Of a DNA stretch of 64,000 nucleotides, positions 46,706 through 59,096 are shown one piece after another. The notes below the pieces were generated by a model. It searched no databases. It was given only the letters and a program-made list of their open reading frames with translations, and was not told the origin of the DNA. Both the position numbers and the translations under genes were made by a program. How positions within the stretch are numbered: the first letter of the stretch is position 1; every line of letters begins with the position of its first letter. Source of the stretch: Clavulina sp. PMI_390 (taxonomy: Eukaryota > Basidiomycota > Agaricomycetes > Cantharellales > Hydnaceae); contig WIDE01000122.1 of assembly GCA_015039315.1 (NCBI GenBank), positions 18,667-82,666 of the forward strand, given 5' to 3'.

Positions 46706-48916
46706 ATGGCCGGAAGTCCAGTCCCCTCCTCAGGATCCTCCCTCACAGCTCCTATTGAGGCTGGTGTGGTTCCCATCCGTGCCATGCCATCCAAAGCACG
46801 ACTGTATATCATGCTCACCATTTTCTGCTTCGGTGAATTTATGGACGCGTTCAGTGGCTCGTGTCTATTCCCTGGCATTGCTCCCATCACGGATGCGCTC
46901 CATTTGCAGCCCACTGAAACATCGTGGATTTTCTCGGCCTACTCTGCTACCTTTGCTGCGTTTTTGCTCATCAGTGGACGTGTCTCCGACATCTACAGCT
47001 CTCGTAAGTTGTCATTTCCTCCCTCCCTCTTCCTCCGCCTTTGCCCCAACGTTCGAGACAATGGGTCGATTCCCACTGCGGGTTGGTGCGGACGCAATTG
47101 TCGAAGCTACCATCACGATCGGCCACGATTGCGATGTTTCTTGTGACATTGATGCCGCCGGCAGTCGACGGCCATCCTCGGATAATATAATGCTGGAATC
47201 TGACCACGCACGTGAAAACTCTAGGTGTCTGCTTCATTGTCGGTGCCTTCTTGATCGGAGCGTTCTCCTTGGGTTCAGGATTTACTCACTCGAAAGTCGG
47301 ATTCTTCATCCTACGTGCTTTCTCGGGTACGTGGACCTCTCCGAGCCAGCAATAACCCACTTTGTGCTTATATTCGTTTCACATTCCCATCATTTTTTGA
47401 TGAAACTGTACCGTTGTGGTTGCATAGGGATCGGCGCTGCTTTGAATGTGCCAAGCGCGCTCAGCCTTATCGTAGAATGGTTCCCTGACCCTGCAGAGCA
47501 AGCCATGGCTATTGCTATGTACGGTGCTGGTGGCGGAGTTGGTAATGGTGAGTGGAGACGTTGAACCGATGTCTAGCAGGTCGTATCTTCTCCTAATACA
47601 CTAATCTAACCTACAATCCGTATTTTAACAGTTCTGGGTGTCATCGTCGGCGCACTTTTCGTTGAATATACTACTTGGCGCTGGATTCTTTGGTTTGTTG
47701 GTATTGTCTGTATGGCCACCGCGATGCTCGCCGCAATTGTCGTCCCGCCGTCTGCTCCGCGCGAGCACAAGCCTTCTTTCGCCAGGCTCGACATCGGGGG
47801 TATCTCGCTCATCACCGCTGCCATTGTCCTCTTTGTGTACGCCCTCACCGAGGGGCCTTCCGACGGGTGGAGCAGTGCGAAGTGCCTCGCTCCCTTGATC
47901 ATCTCCATTGCCCTTGCCATCGCGTTTTTCATTTACGAAGCGAGGATCCCTGAGGATATGGCATCTCTGCCGCCAAGGGTATGGAGGTATCAGAATGTCC
48001 CTGTCCTATTTGCTGTGGCTTTCGTGCCGTTCTGGTGGTGGGGAACTCGTAAGTTAACATCTCCCCTATCGTCATCAATTAGTTTCCATCATACTTATAC
48101 ACACACTCAACCCCCCTCTTGCAGTGTCCCTCAACACCATCCCCCATTGGATGGCTACCTATGACTGGACTCCCGTCATCTCTTCCGTACATTTCCTTCC
48201 CAATGGTATTGTTGCAATCTTGTGCGCTGGCGCGGTCTCGGCGCTCGCCAAGGTTTGGCCACCCAAGTACGTTATCACAATGGGCCTGTGCCTCGTCGTT
48301 ACCGCCACCATCCTCCTTCCGTTTGGCGATCGCAAGGACCGTTATTGGAGCATAGATTTCCCTGCATTCCTCATGTGAGTGGTAAACTTCTTTGATAGAT
48401 TTGCGGTACTTGCGTGCTAATAGTTTCCATTTTCTTAGTGGTTCGAGCGGATGCATGTTCATCTTCACGAACGCGAATGTCGCTATCTTCATGAACACTC
48501 CCCCAGCGATGGCTGGTGTCACCGGAGCCATCTTCAACGCTGCGCTTCAGTTGGCCGTCGCGCTTGGTGTGGCCATCAACACTTCGATTGTCCAGTCCAT
48601 TGACAACAAGCGGGCTGGCAAGGGAGAGACTGTTGGGTTCAACGGCATCGCCGCAGGCTACTGGTTCAATCTGGCATTCATCTCAGTGATGCTTGTCGGT
48701 GTCATCTTCTTCTACAAGCGGGAGAGACAAGAGGTTATTGAGGAAATCGCCCACAGCGATGAAAAGATCGAGGGTGTGGTCGAGGATGAAGACATTATGC
48801 AGAAGACACTGCCGAGCGAATCTCCTGTAGCTGGTGAAAAGCCTGGAGTGGATGTGGATGCAAAGCTCGCAGCCGATGGTGACATGACCAGGACAGCGAC
48901 ACCAACACAAGCCTAA
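46706..48916 (+). CDS. MFS transporter, 14-TM DHA2 type (paralogue 5)
   Basis: Six exons: 46706-47003, 47225-47326, 47428-47547, 47632-48048, 48125-48374, 48439-48916; 554 aa. Landmarks parallel to paralogue 4: FCFGEFMDAFSGSCLFPGIAP, the motif-A-like GRVSDIYSSR, YGAGGGVGN, TWRWILWFVGIV, LTEGPSDGW, FTNANVAIFMNTPPAMAGVTGAIFNAALQLAVALGVAIN. The hydrophilic C-terminal tail (about 65 residues) is rich in Glu/Asp and ends DMTRTATPTQA. Tandem with paralogue 4 in the same orientation. Exons 2-5 have exactly the same lengths in both (102, 120, 417, 250 nt). Confidence 0.9.
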
Positions 48917-49343
48917 TTTTGGTTTGGTTCGCTATTACTTTTTTGGGTTGGCTTGGTGATTTAGCACTGCCGCTCCTTTAATATCGCTCACTAGATATCC
49001 GTCCGTTTTCCACATCACTTGAAATCGCACACTGTAGCCTCTCTCTCCACAAACTCTTATCCACGATTATCGCAATTATTACAACGCTTATCATCAATCT
49101 AGATGTCATTCTTTACCATATTCTAATCAAATATCCTTATTTCCATAAGACCAAGATTCGCTGAACCCCTATCGTGGTCTAACTGGTTTATGGCTTGAAA
49201 ACGTCGGTGTCCAGGAAACTACGTACGAAAAGGGTATTCGTTTTTACGTGTGATCGGCATGAGTACTGAGCCCGTGGAAGCGCGCATAGTATGGCATAGA
49301 GATTATCTGCTTGTGAACCGGCAGGCACCTCTCCGTCAAAGCA
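48917..49343. other. Intergenic region
   Basis: Convergent spacer between MFS paralogue 5 and the tentative minus-strand gene M. AT-richer than flanking genes; nothing recognised. Confidence 0.4.
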
Positions 49344-50037
49344 TCACATTGATCTCATGTTGAGATCAATTTTGAGTATCGGCAGCTGGATGAAGTGTGG
49401 GCGGTCCACCCCTCCACTATGCTCCTGAAGGCTCAAAGAGAAGACGCGAAGGGTCCACCCACATTTGTTCATATCCATCACGTCCATTTGGGCCCGCGTA
49501 AAATGGCGGAATATCTCCTGAGAAGCAATATTGAGACCACGTCGGGGAAGGCTAGACGTGCCATTGACACCGAGGGCCGTGTCTACCTCAAGTTCCGAAG
49601 CCAGCTTGGTTTTGGGTAGCTGTTGGGGTCTCCGGAGAGCAGGCACTGGGTTCCCTCCGGCTCTCGCATCCTCATGTCTCAGCTTTGCACGTATACGTGA
49701 GGATCGCCGAGGTCTAGTGGGTTGCTTCACTGCTTCGGCCCCCTTGTTGTTCTGGGTAGGACCATACGGTAAAGCCCGCTAGTGGCTGGCTTGCCATGGG
49801 GGGCGGGTGTCAGCTGGCGGCGACTGCGAGGTAGTGGGTGGCCTTTGGCGGGTTTGACGCCAAGTTTGCGGGCATATCAACACATGTTTGGCAGCGTCTG
49901 GTTGGATCGTAATTGTCATTAGCATCTTTCGCGGTATAGCAGCTCCCGCCGGTAGCTTTGCAGAAAGCACAAGCAAGCGAATAGGGGCGGAGATCGCGTT
50001 CCCGACTTCCCCTCAGGTTGTATCTTACCACTATCAT
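49344..50037 (-). CDS. Uncharacterised protein with CxxC-x6-C / CxxC cluster (M), tentative
   Basis: Tentative exons 49825-50037 and 49344-49751 (73-bp intron with a weak GTCGCC donor, phase 0); 206 aa. The N-terminal half contains CAFCKATGGSC and, after 16 residues, CQTC: the same spacing as genes K and L. The second exon begins with a basic stretch (PRRSSRIRAKLRH). The first exon alone would end at 49810. The start is uncertain, because an acceptor-like CCTAG directly precedes the ATG and earlier exons may exist. I do not recognise a family. The support is the conserved cysteine pattern and the coding-like second frame. Confidence 0.35.
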
Positions 50038-51015
50038 TCTAGGCCAAGAACGGGGAGCCGCGTAGTGTTCAGTGTCAAGGGCAACAGAGCGAGAGGAAGA
50101 GGGGCTAGACAGGCTAAGATAACGCTTATAACGGGCAGAGGCGGATGCGAAGTCTAGTTGTAACAGATGACATCGGCAAGACAATGACCCAGCTCCATCA
50201 CAGCGTGGTGCAGTAACCACTAAGCAAGAGAATTGCTGACATCGCATCCATACTAAATTCTTCGGGAGCTGCGTGATCAAGAGAGCGAAGCCAGAGTGGT
50301 TAACAGTGGGAGGCTGGAGGCTCACAATTATCATCATAGATAATGGTACCACTGCGCCACATTCCAACCGTACATTGTAGTTGATACAGCACTCGGGAGC
50401 CTTCTTGTTCTAAATTAACGAATACTTATCATGGCAATTGGCGAAGTCAGAGGATCGTCCACCAATGTCTATGCACAATACCTCATCCACCTGGCAAACA
50501 GCATCAGCGTCCGTATCCCTAGATGGAAGAGCACTATGGGCGGAAAATATGATTAGCGAAGAGGAGAGCAGGCAAGAGCAGTCAAGAGATCCGTTTATAT
50601 ACAATGCTGGTGAAAATTCTGGGAATGAAGGGGTTGAGAGTGATGGAAACGGGGAAGAAATGCTAAGAGGGCTCTAAAATGCAGGAGAGCATTCGACGAA
50701 TGCTTGATGGTCATGGCGGGATGATGAGGTCAGGGCAAATGAGATCGTGAATAGATGAAGAGGTGCATGTTACCTCGATTCAAAAGTGATAATAAATCTG
50801 TGGCAGTGATAACAAGTAGGACTGCCTGCTTGGCGCACACTGCAGTGCAATAAGTGATGCAAGCAGCAAAATTGAAAACGTCCATGCTCTCTAGACGGGG
50901 AAAGTGAAGAAATATTCGGAGATTTTTGGGGAGACACAACGGGGACAATGGGCTAAGATCACGAGTGGCTGGGCATAAACGGCCACTCGTAGGGACTGGA
51001 ATGGCTGGACACAGC
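50038..51015. other. Intergenic region
   Basis: No supported gene. Short frames at 50438-50677 (+) and around 50730-51000 (-) lack family signals. Confidence 0.4.
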
Positions 51016-54000
51016 TTAACAGTTTGCAGCGCCTCCATCTGCCTTTTTCCGCTTCCGCAGCCCGGCGAGGTCGTCTTTGGGAGGCTGGAAGAATAGCGCA
51101 GGCGGGACTCGTGGTAGGACTCCGCCAGCCGTACTCGCCTCCCTGCGGAGAGCTGCACCAGCACGTGTCGAGGACCTCCCCAAGCCAAGGCCGGTGCCTG
51201 CGCTGGTCTCTGGAATACCGAGTCTAGCGCTCTGAGGCTCGTCCTCCCATTCCATTTCCTCTGCAGAGACCGGCTGGTCCGCACCAGGCTTTGTGAAGTA
51301 CACAGGTTGGGGAGAGTTGGAGAATGTGATACCGATCTCACGACAGTAGTGGTTTACGGCGGCGTGGAAAGCAGTGCGACGGGTGAGGGCTTGACCCCAA
51401 TCTTGCCAGTTTGAGTTGTGCGCAATACCAATGGTCATTTCTAGTGATCTGAAACAAGTAAAGGGTAAGACGAGGAAGAGAGTTTGCATGGTGAACGAGC
51501 GTACCGTTGATATGAAATGGATTGCAGCATGATGCTAGTTGTGTTGAACCAACGATTTTCATCCGTATCAATCCAGTGATTCATGGCTTTCTCAAGCTCA
51601 TCGATCTTTGACAGAGGTGTTCTCCAATCGATCTGAATGGTGCAACTCTCGGCTGATTTCTATAATATATAATATATCAGATGCGAAGTGAATGAGCGTC
51701 AGAAAAACCATCAAGGACGTACGTTGCTTCGGCGAGCATTGATGATGAAAACGTTCGTGAGTTGGGTGTTGAAGTAATACGTATGGGTACCATCTTTCCA
51801 TACACAAGTCAGTTAACCACGTCTGAATTCATACAAGCAATCCACCCAGCTCCCAGATACATACCTGAGCGAGTGAAGATGGTGGCGAACAAACCCATCT
51901 TCTTAACAACCAGATTTTCGCCATTGATGAAGCAGCGGTCTCCAGTGTCAAACGGACTATATTATAACAGATGAGATGTCGGCCAAAATCGACGAGAATA
52001 AAGCGGATGTGGCCAATACATACTGAGAGACGAAGAGGAACATGACAGCGTCGAATCCATTGGCAGCCGAGTTCTTGAAGATGAAGGAAAGTGCGATACC
52101 CAACTGTGCGTGCAAGTCAATTAGATCAGTTGTTCCACAATAGCATACACGAAGCACAGATATGCTTACCGTATAGAAAGAGGTCAGAAGCTTGGTGATC
52201 TGGACATTGAAAACCGAGAGCGCAACTGAAGGAAAGCGCTCGCTCTTTTAGTACCAGCGAACAAGAATATTGCATAAAAGCACAATGATATAAACTCACT
52301 GAAGAACAACATGACCGTCGCTGCAGCCAACATGATCCAGTCCAAGGTGACAAGCGCGGCACCCACGTCCTTCAAGCTGCGAGCCAGGAATCTCCGCTCC
52401 TTGTAAACCTTCATGATCGTGGTCTTGATCTCTGCGCGCGTAATGTTCTCGTTCCCATCCTTGTCGAAGATCTGGAAGGCTTCCTTGGCGTCTTCCTGGC
52501 GTGGGTAGGCAGGGTAGAAATCCGATGGGATCAAGTGCGTGCGTTTCTTCGATGCGCGGAAAGCCATGTAGAGATTTCGAGCGAGTTTCTATTGATTCAG
52601 CAGAGGGAAGAGTCAGTCTTTGACATACTACGGAGGAAATGCGATGTAGAAGAGCAAGCACCGCACGTACCTTTGCCTCATGTGGACTAGTAATCGTGAA
52701 ACTGGCATCCGCATCCGTAGTGTCCTTACCCTTGATGTTCCTTGCATCGTGCAGCACGACAGTTTTGAGGGCCTTTGCAGCCGTAGCCAAGATTTGCCCA
52801 TCGGTACTATTTCGCGCCTCTTCTGACGGCCGATCGAAACTCGTTGCAAGTGGTGTCGTAGGACGCATCTGAGAGAGGTCGACGGAGCGGCGATTCCCAT
52901 TTCCGCCCGCCTGGAGGTGAGCATCGGAAGTCGGAGGGTACGTGTGAGGCGAGTTTGATCCTGATCCAGCAGGCGATCCACCACGACTATGATGACGGCC
53001 TCGAGGAGAGTACGAGTCGTTTGTCCCCTGTCGCCGAGGTGCCCGCGCCGCAGCGGTATTGAAATCCTGCGAGTTGGTCCTGGAGGGGCCCGCTACAGGA
53101 CTATGATTCTGGCTGGTGTTCGCGCTTGCGTATTGGCTGTAAGCGGATTTCATAGGGATACTCTCCGCATGATCGTAGCCAGCCTTCTCCTGGTCACCAC
53201 CAACGTGCTCATGCTCGTGCTTCTCGCCATGGCCACCACCGCCAAAGTGCAGCCAACTGCGCCTCTTCTTCTTTTCAGTTCCCGAATCATCACGATCGGA
53301 ATACTCCCTCTCAGGGCTCAGAGTCCCGTGTCTCTTCGGGCGAGGCATCGGTTTGGGTTTGGCTGAACGAGAGAAATAGTCGGAGTCATGCTCGCCATCT
53401 GTATCCGCCGTGTACGCTCCCTCTAAGTCAGGAGTAACCGTGCCCGAGTACCTGCCGCCCTTGCGCCCAAACCCAAGCGGTGGGGTAATACGTCCTGACT
53501 TGGCTTTCAGAGCGGAAGCAAAGCCTGCACCAGCCATCGAGGTCGAAGCACCTGGGGTACGACGTCGCGTTTTAGGACGGTAGTCCTTGAGATGGTCAAA
53601 GACTTTAAGCGCCTTGTTCACGTCGTTGAGGCGGTCCTGGTACGCAACGCGGTGGAATGTGAAGGCTAAGCGATAGAATAAGTCAGGCCATACTGCCCGT
53701 CTCATAGGTGAATCAGCACGGCTCAATCACGTACCCACAAACTGCAATGCAATCTTCTCGATGCAGTAAAGCAAGACGATAAAGAAACAAAGCTCGACAA
53801 CTTGCACCATCTACAACGAATCGCCTGTGGGTCAGTCACTCGAGAACAGGAACCATCGGAAATATTCGTACCCGGTCCGTATACGCCGCATCGCTCGTGA
53901 CATCAGCAGCCGTATTGTGCAGGCCAAAGATATTGGCGAAAATAATGACCCAGGAGACCCACGCGCTCGCAGCGTAGAACACAGGCTTGATCCACCTGAA

Positions 54001-55626
54001 AAATATAACGGGCCCCACACCAGCACCACCCCACCGGATAGATGTTCACACCCCACAACAGAACAAGGGAAAGGGAAAGTGGAGTCAATCAGCGGCGAGG
54101 ACCAGGAACCGAATAGAACAAAAAAAGAACGCACCCTTTGATGCTATCGTATAGGCCGATCTTGGTTTTGAACGATTCTGGTAGTGTGCCCCATGACAGT
54201 TTCACAAACCATGTTGCGATGTGTGGGATCACATCGATGATCACAGCGAGATACCAGGAGATCCTAAAGATAGACCATTTGCAAATAAGTAATCCGCGCA
54301 ATTCAGGGAAGAGATGAAACAAAAGTTGTGAGACGCACAGGAGGTTGGCAGCAGCCCAATAAAACCATGCAGAGACGTTGTCGGTGACCATGGTACGGTA
54401 TTGGGTCGGGTGCGGACGATAATAAACAAAATGGAGCGTGATAGGTACTGCGACGAGTACGCAAGTGAGGAAAGTCGTGCCAATAAGTGTGGAGAACAAG
54501 AATGTTGCGATCCTGTCAAGCGAGAAAGACAAGCATTAGTACTAACGACCAAGTAGCAATGAGACAAAAAGAATACGATGATAACTAACCGTCTGGTACC
54601 CCATGTCTTTGCTTTCTTCCTCTTGCCAATCTTCGCTTCAAACTTGGCCTCCTGGTCCACCAAGTCTTCCTCGTCACTCCAGTCATAAAACTCGTCCGGC
54701 TCGTCGTCATTCTCAGTATCCGCGATACTGGGCGGAGCACCAACAGAGCTCATCGAAGACCGACGCGTCCCAGGGATCCTCTCTCCTCCTGGAGTAGGAA
54801 TAGGTATAGACGTAAATTCATCATCGCTGAGTCCTCCTTTACCAGACGCGTAGCCGAGCTCATCCGGGTAATGCACGGATGCTTGACCGCGAGTATGTTG
54901 CTGTTGATGTTGGCGCTGCTGCTCTTGCTTGACGCGTTCGCGGTGCACGAGTGTCTCGCCGTCGTAGAGGCCCGAGTAGCCGGGGTCTTTCTCCGATGTT
55001 GTGGCGGATGGGTACACTCCATCGATAGATGAAGGAGGCTGGGAAGAGTCTGCTCCACCACTGGCGAGGAGCTGACTTCGGCCGATAGGGATGATATTAT
55101 CGCTGGTTTGGAGTGTGAGTGCAGGCGGAGAGCGTGCGGTGAAGGGATTATTGGAGTTTGGAGCGCGACTCGAAGAAGGCGATTCATCCTCGAAATCTTC
55201 TGGCCGTTTTTCGTCGGTCCCCCGCTGGGTTTGCGAAGAAGGGTGGGTAGATGGTAATGGAGGGACATTTGCATTATCGTGATGGTGGTCGTGCTCGTAC
55301 TCGGGTGGTAGTGTGAGCTGGCTCATGTTCCGTTTGTACGGAGGCGTCGCGACGGCTTCGCCCATCCCCAGCCTTCCCTGTCCGTCCAGATCAGAGATAT
55401 CATACCCCAGACGATCCATATTGAGGGTCAGATCTCGAGTATTGCTTCTGGAGGCGGTTGGCTGGCGAGAAGACGAAGTGCTTGCGCCTTGACCTGTCGG
55501 CGAAGCATTCTGGACATTGGCGAGGTTTGAGCCACCGATGGGCAAATTAGGGTCGGCGCCGACGTTCGCAGCTGCCGTTTGCTCCTCTGGCGCTGTCGCC
55601 GACTGCTGCGGCGGTGGGCTGGCCAT
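51016..55626 (-). CDS. EF-hand MscS-type mechanosensitive channel (Msy1/Msy2 family)
   Basis: Thirteen exons: 54590-55626, 54339-54512, 54135-54263, 53872-53995, 53735-53810, 52671-53665, 52300-52588, 52170-52225, 52024-52103, 51865-51956, 51723-51793, 51505-51659, 51016-51448; 1236 aa. The long disordered N-terminus (about 340 aa) is followed by several TM segments, then a second disordered Ser/His-rich loop (about 530-800). A single EF-hand loop follows at about 887-898 (DKDGNENITRAE), then TM segments and an MscS pore/beta domain (FNVQITKLL, GIALSFIFKNSAANGFDAVMFLF, HPFDTGDRCFING). Fission-yeast Msy1 and Msy2 of this layout are ER-membrane channels controlling calcium during hypo-osmotic shock. 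The Gly/Ala-poor, Asn-containing pore stretch is typical of the fungal group. Intron 54264-54338 was inferred because reading through would insert residues foreign to the TM region. Confidence 0.9.
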
Positions 55627-56375
55627 CTATCTATCTGGGGGACGGTCTAGACTACTAGATAGATGCGAATGCGAAAATTTGGCGGGCAGAACGAGAAAGG
55701 GGTGCGTGCTGCCGGCAGACGCGTCTAAAAATTCCAGTTACGCCTCGAAGGAAAGCCGGGGTGAGGCTACAGTGTCGATCAGGGCGTCTGAGACGGCGGA
55801 AACGACGGCGACGACGATGCTGGTGATGCTGATGATGACGAAGGATGGAAAAGTGGCAGGAAATAAGTTTTGAATAACAATGTCGCGAGCTTAATTTTGG
55901 CCGCACACGTGAGAACGTAATTCAGCGTTCAATGGATCCTCCCGCTGTTTCTCAATTAGGCAAGGTGACGTTATTCGCCACTGAACCCCACCGTCTTGTC
56001 TAGACAACCACAACTGCATCCTTTACAGTTTTCTCATTTCTCCTAAACACCTTTTTCCACCCAACGCGTTTTAGGAGGCCGTTGCACTCGTTTCGAGGGT
56101 CCCGACCTCGACGTCCCTCGGCGTCGACTGCGCTTCCCACGCATTCCACGCTCTAGATCCTTGGTGGTCGATCAACACATACAGATCGCACACTCAGCGG
56201 CATACCTGTCAAAAAGTAGTTGATATCTAAAAACAACTGAGGACGTTAATTACAAGCCGTTTACACCCGACGATATACAACACACGTAGACAGACGGAAG
56301 GAGAAAGCAATCAAGAAGGGAGAACAAGAAATGAGTACTCTGGTACAAGAACAACGCTCTTTGGATAGGAACCGT
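55627..56375. promoter_or_regulatory. Upstream region of the MscS-like gene
   Basis: 750-bp spacer between two minus-strand genes. Contains the MscS gene promoter and the asparaginyl-tRNA synthetase 3' flank. No other gene seen. Confidence 0.4.
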
Positions 56376-58794
56376 TCAAGGAGTCGCCCGACCAGGCCAG
56401 CGAGGGTACAAGGAGCACTCGCGCACCGTGTACCTGTCGCACAACCAGGCAAGGAGACGCTAAAATAGCAGTAGTCCGTTAGCCCTCTCGGTCTCTACAT
56501 CAAGGAGGTGTCATGAATTATAATCACTCACCTCAACACCGAGACCATAACCACCATGCTCGCAGGTGCCATACTTCCTCTGGTCCGTGAACCAGTAGTA
56601 CGGAGCAGGGTCAATGCCCTCACGCTTGTAGCCCTCCAGGAGCTCTTGCATATCAGAAATCCTCATCGAGCCACCTAATCATCACCGCCATCACAACAAA
56701 GTAGGTAGGTCAGCCGCTCGTTCAACTATTACAAGAAAAAGAGGGAACCCACCAACAATCTCGCCGACGTTGGGCATCAACAAATCACAGCTCTCCGTAA
56801 AATCACTCAAATCCCTCTCAACTCCATCAGCACCCTTCTCGGTACCCTTCATCCTCTTCATATAAAACGCCTTGAGCTCGCGCGGGAAACCATAAAGGAA
56901 CACAGGGACGCCCATCTGGTCCGTCATCACGCGCTCCGCAGCTTCAGCAATATCATCGCCCACGACATGGTCCACCATGTCGGACTCGTGCTCGGGGCCA
57001 GCGTAAGATGGAGAGGAAGGGTCGTCGTTCTTGCGCTGGATCTTGTGCTCGTTGAGGTATGCGATCGCAGAAGTGTATGCGAGACGCTTGAAGGGGCGCG
57101 TGGGGGGCTTGAAGGTTGGGTTGAGGGTCTTGAGGAGCGCGGCGAGACGCGGGTCGGCGAGGACAATGTCAACTGATTCACAGATCTAGGTACGAAAGTA
57201 CGAAGAAGACGTGGAGGTATGGGGGCTGAGCGAGGTAATCGGAGTATAGGGTCTGGCAAAGCGACACATACGACGTTCTCAATGTGAGTCATCAAATCAT
57301 CGAATGTGATAAAGGCGAGCTCAGCCTCCAAGTGGGTGTACTCGCTCAAGTGTCTGTAGGAAAGACTCAGAGCATCAGCAACCATACACCCCCACCCTAA
57401 GAAGACGCTTACCTCCTAGTATGACTGTTCTCCGCTCTGAAGCTCTCCTGAATACAAAAGACATCTCCAAGGCTCGGAAGACAAGTCTCCAAATACAGCT
57501 GACTGCTCTGCGTCAGGAACGCTGGCTGACCATAATAATCAAACTTGAAGAGTGTTGCACCACCCTCAACCTGCGTCTGCACCATGCATGGCGGGGTGAC
57601 CTCAGTGACGGTGTGCTTAAGGAAAACCTCACGGAAGGCGCGCAGGATCCCAGCGCGGACGTGCAGGATTGACGCGGCAGTTTCACCTCGGATGGCGAGG
57701 TGTCGGTTGTCAGCGAGTGCGGGTCCCTCAGTTTTCTGGTAGTGGGAAGAGTAGTCGGGAAACTTGAGATAAGATAACAAGGAAGACAGGTCGTTAGGGA
57801 ACGCACATCGTTGAGCTTGGTCGTGAAGGCGTCGTCGCCCCGCGGGCTGACACCAAGCAGCTTCCAGAAATCTGCGATCAGCTCGTGTCCTCCAGGCGCC
57901 GTCTTTCCCTCTGGAACCTCTTGGATGGTACCGTAGAGCTCTACCGAGGATTCTTCGGATAGCATCAAGGCGTCATAGGTTTGAGACTGGAATGGGGAGT
58001 GGGTGTCAGGGAATAGCATAAAGCAACAGAATACGAGGAGTTTGGACGTACGAGCTTTCCGGTGAGAATGCACTGCAAGAAACCAGTGCCGTCACGCAAG
58101 ACGATAAAGGTGAGCTCCTTCTGCTGGCGGAGTCGGTGAATCCAACCTGACACGCGGACGCGCTTTGTGCGCAGAGTGCCACAGCCCTGGATCTTGGTCT
58201 ATGTACGAGAGGGTGGTCATTATAGTCCAATATTGAGTTGTCATATCAAGGGCAGGTGGTCGAGTCAAATGTAAACGCCGAGAATATCACAGGCAATTGA
58301 GGCCGCGAGAGCGCAATTGTTGGCAGGGGACAAGAAGCGACGAATAATGAGCAATGCCAGCGATCGGAGTAGAGAGAATTGAAACTTGCCTTGACCGCAG
58401 CAGGCAAGCTCGCGTCCTCGACAAGAACGATCTTCTTGCTCTCCTCGATCTTCTCCTTTTCCCTGCGGTCCTTTTCGCCATCCTCCGCCTTGGATCTCTC
58501 CTCTGCCTCCTTGGCTTTCTGGGCCTTCTTCTCGTTGATTTCTACAGTCTTTTTGGCCTTCTTCAAAGCGCTGGTTCCGATCGCCGCATATTCCTCGTCT
58601 TTCTTCTTCCTAATGAGCAGCGACGCCTGAACGCCGGCTCGCGTGAGTGCGGCGACAGCGGTCAGCAGTGGGTGGGTTTCTGAGCCAGGCTGAGTGGGGT
58701 CGTCTGACCCGGTTTCCTCGCATATGTAGAGTGTCGTGGCCGGTTTCTCCGTGCCAGCAGCAGCAGAAGTGGTAGCGGGCTCCTCCGATGCCAT
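56376..58794 (-). CDS. DED81: Asparaginyl-tRNA synthetase, cytosolic
   Basis: Eight exons: 58390-58794, 58052-58198, 57807-57986, 57413-57735, 57272-57353, 56753-57185, 56532-56674, 56376-56459; 598 aa. Domain order: an N-terminal Lys/Glu-rich coiled extension (about 75-125), an OB-fold anticodon-binding domain ([27 protein letters not shown]), then a class IIb catalytic core with motif 2 ([21 protein letters not shown]), the [11 protein letters not shown] segment and motif 3 (GYGLGVERLLAW). It charges tRNA-Asn with asparagine in the cytosol. The eukaryote-type N-terminal extension and absence of a presequence support the cytosolic form. Intron 1 (58199-58389) appears to use a GC donor (AAG followed by GCAAGT) and is 191 bp. 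Confidence 0.95.
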
Positions 58795-59096
58795 TGATTC
58801 GGAATCTATGATAGGAGACGATCGAGCGCGTTTATGCTGGCGATGGTGACGTCAGTTAGTCCAGGGATGCTATCCTGTGTTTAAGGCGAATTATGGCGCG
58901 CACCGATGATGGAAGGTCGAGTCAGTTTCTTGGAGGGACGACCACGAATGAGTTGGTTGGATATATGAAGAGCGTGGGAAAAATCGCGTTGGCAGGCGGC
59001 GTCGGCGTCAACAAACAATCGAAACTCCTCGTGCGCACCTTCACCGTCCTACCTCGTCGGCGGCCAGGACAGCGAGCCCGCAACTAAGGAGGCGAC
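58795..59096. promoter_or_regulatory. Short divergent promoter with a 64-codon upstream ORF
   Basis: A 302-bp interval between divergent starts. A 64-codon plus-strand ORF (58893-59087, C-terminus very basic, LPRRRPGQRARN) ends 9 bp before the next start codon. It may be a regulatory uORF or a chance frame; I recognise no family. Confidence 0.35.

Noticed and set aside
54241..54590. Read-through ORF extending MscS exon 1 into the intron
   Set aside because: The extension (LVIIVFFLSHCYLV...) replaces conserved TM residues that are found after a normal splice to 54512.
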